NCBI GenBank assembly: GCA_946405325.1 | Contig: CAMJGU010000049.1 | Span: 1 to 6,711 of the forward strand | Length of the DNA: 6,711 bases | From: an uncultured Clostridia bacterium | GTDB lineage: Bacteria; Bacillota_A; Clostridia; Oscillospirales; Oscillospiraceae | Reading direction: 5' to 3' | In this document: in pieces, positions 5,743 to 6,711 of the stretch | Numbering within the stretch: the stretch's first letter is position 1 | How the letters are laid out: every line of letters starts with the position of its first letter | The notes under the pieces: model-generated | The model's database searches: none | What the model saw: the letters and a program-made list of their open reading frames with translations, nothing else | Told to the model about the DNA's origin: nothing | Position numbers and translations under genes: made by a program

Positions 5743-6372
5743 ATGCTCGATCAGAAAACCGACTATACCGAGGGCCTGCGGCTCTTTTATCTGAAGAAAT
5801 ACGACGAGGCGCTGCCCCTGCTGCTGCGCGCCGCCGAGGCGGGCGACGTCAAGTCCCGGCACTTCGTCGCCATGCTCTACGAAAACGGCAACGGCGTCGC
5901 GCGCGATTTCGAAAAGGCGGCGTACTGGTATCGCCGCACCGCCGAGTCCGGCGACCGCGAGGCGATGCTGACCTACGCCATGATCCGCGCGCTCGGCAAG
6001 GGCATCGACGCCGACGTTGCCGACGCCTGCCACTGGGCGACACGCTCCCTCCACGACGGCAACGAGAAGGCGCGCCAGACGCTCGCCATTCTCCGCGCCC
6101 AGGCGCAGGACGCGGTCGCCGCCGCGACGGAGGCGTTCACCGCCGCGCACAAGGCGGGCGACGCCAAGGAGGCGCTGCGCCAGCTCAACATCGCCGCGGA
6201 GTGCGGCAGCGCGAACGCGCAGTTCGCGCTCTTCCAGCTGCTCTACGACGGACAAAGCGACGTGCCCGCCGACCGTGTCGCGGCGCTGCTGTGGCTGCGG
6301 GAGGCCGCGGAGCAGGGTCACGCCGAGGCGAAGTCGCTGCTGACCGCCTACACCGGCGAGGGACAGGCATGA
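5743..6372 (+). CDS. Sel1-like repeat (TPR-like) protein
   Basis: A 209-residue, probably cytoplasmic protein with no signal peptide or membrane segment. The ATG at 5743-5745 has AAGGA 7 bases upstream and a promoter ahead of it. It is built from Sel1-like repeats, helical hairpins of about 36 residues. Repeats start at about residue 20 (YDEALPLLLRAAEAGD), 56 (FEKAAYWYRRTAESGD) and 92 (less regular). A short Ala-rich linker (116-138) comes next, then two more repeats at about 141 (AKEALRQLNIAAECGS) and 177 (DRVAALLWLREAAEQGH). Such repeats form a curved superhelix used for protein-protein binding; no catalytic domain is present and the partner is unknown. Its last codons overlap the start of the cysteine desulfurase gene (ATGA), so the two proteins are probably made together. 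A role as an accessory to that enzyme is possible but is inference. Confidence 0.88.
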   Translation: MLDQKTDYTEGLRLFYLKKYDEALPLLLRAAEAGDVKSRHFVAMLYENGNGVARDFEKAAYWYRRTAESGDREAMLTYAMIRALGKGIDADVADACHWATRSLHDGNEKARQTLAILRAQAQDAVAAATEAFTAAHKAGDAKEALRQLNIAAECGSANAQFALFQLLYDGQSDVPADRVAALLWLREAAEQGHAEAKSLLTAYTGEGQA

Positions 6373-6711
6373 TCTACCTCGATCACGCCGCCACCACCCC
6401 CGTGCCGGACGCCGTGGCGGACGCGGTACGCGACGCGCTGGTGCATCAGTTCGGCAATCCCAGCTCCCAGTACGGCGTCGGCCGGGAGGCGAAAGCCCTT
6501 GTCGCCCACTGCCGCGCGACCGTCGCCCGCGCGCTGGGCTGTGAGGCGGAACGCCTCGTCTTTACCTCCTGCGGCACGGAGAGCGACAACTTTGCCATCC
6601 GTCTCGCCGCGTGGCAGGGGCGGCACGCGGGGAAGCACATCATCACCACCGCCGTCGAGCACAGCGCGGTGCTGGAGCCCTGCCGCCAGCTGGAGCAGGA
6701 GGGTTATTCCG
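6369..6711 (+). CDS. Cysteine desulfurase, NifS/IscS family (N-terminal part; runs off window)
   Basis: The ATG at 6369-6371 overlaps the preceding stop codon (ATGA). A GAGGGA about five bases upstream, inside the Sel1-repeat gene, serves as the ribosome binding site. Only 114 residues are visible of a family usually about 380-400 long. The start MIYLDHAATTPVPDAV is diagnostic of this class V aminotransferase family. FGNPSSQYGVGREA (28-41), VFTSCGTESDNFAI (64-77) and TTAVEHSAVLEPC (93-105) follow. His98 corresponds to the conserved His that stacks on the PLP ring; the PLP-binding Lys and catalytic Cys lie beyond the edge. The enzyme takes sulfur from L-cysteine as a persulfide for Fe-S cluster assembly or tRNA thiolation. 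Tyr35 occupies a position that is often His in NifS-type sequences (GNPSS-x-H); whether this is a subgroup trait cannot be judged here. Which paralogue this is (nifS, iscS, or one paired with thiI or mnmA) depends on downstream genes. Confidence 0.94.
   Translation, partial: MIYLDHAATTPVPDAVADAVRDALVHQFGNPSSQYGVGREAKALVAHCRATVARALGCEAERLVFTSCGTESDNFAIRLAAWQGRHAGKHIITTAVEHSAVLEPCRQLEQEGYS

Noticed and set aside
5653..6321. An upstream extension of the mtaB frame giving a 653-residue product
   Set aside because: It is antisense to the Sel1-repeat gene and crosses the divergent promoters; the family start motif lies at the ATG at 5652.
1..6711. A novel defence, toxin-antitoxin, phage or mobile system
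   Set aside because: All genes fall into chromosomal families with consistent composition; there are no direct repeats, terminal inverted repeats, integrase or transposase genes, spacers or tRNA-adjacent sites.

Overview
This GC-rich window has Firmicutes-type features: strong AGGAGG-like ribosome binding sites, TTGACA/TATAAT-type promoters and short U-tract hairpin terminators. Its gene families are the TelA/XpaC pair, a DUF4349 lipoprotein, a DUF6512-like membrane protein, MtaB and a NifS-type cysteine desulfurase. An anaerobic, high-GC Clostridia member (Oscillospiraceae-like, possibly gut) fits best; this is inferred from gene content and composition, not from a marker gene.

Layout: seven genes lie on the minus strand and two on the plus strand, and nearly all the sequence is coding. 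From the left edge, reading against the coordinates, there is a TelA-family gene (1-613, cut by the window edge) preceded by xpaC (642-1364), both served by a near-consensus promoter at 1395-1423. Next comes a single-gene unit for a five-helix DUF6512-like membrane protein (1442-1999), whose terminator hairpin uses its own stop codon as the loop. A symmetric, potentially bidirectional terminator (2059-2087) separates it from a metallo-beta-lactamase-fold hydrolase (2098-2718) and a DUF4349 lipoprotein (2734-3714), which form a tight pair. Upstream of these are a YfbR-like 5'-deoxynucleotidase (3788-4363) and mtaB (4360-5652), whose stop and start codons overlap. I see no clear terminator between yfbR and the lipoprotein gene, so the four genes may be partly co-transcribed.

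At 5653-5742 two divergent promoters overlap at their -10 boxes. One drives mtaB leftward. The other drives a Sel1-like repeat protein (5743-6372) rightward, and that gene overlaps the start of a cysteine desulfurase (6369 to the right edge). The divergent pair thus joins a sulfur-inserting tRNA modification enzyme to a sulfur-mobilising enzyme, a plausible functional link.

I find no RNA genes, CRISPR arrays, insertion sequences, phage genes or obvious novel defence system. This is ordinary chromosomal housekeeping sequence. Its interest lies in compact regulatory architecture and in several poorly characterised families (TelA/XpaC, DUF4349, DUF6512-like, the Sel1 protein beside the desulfurase).
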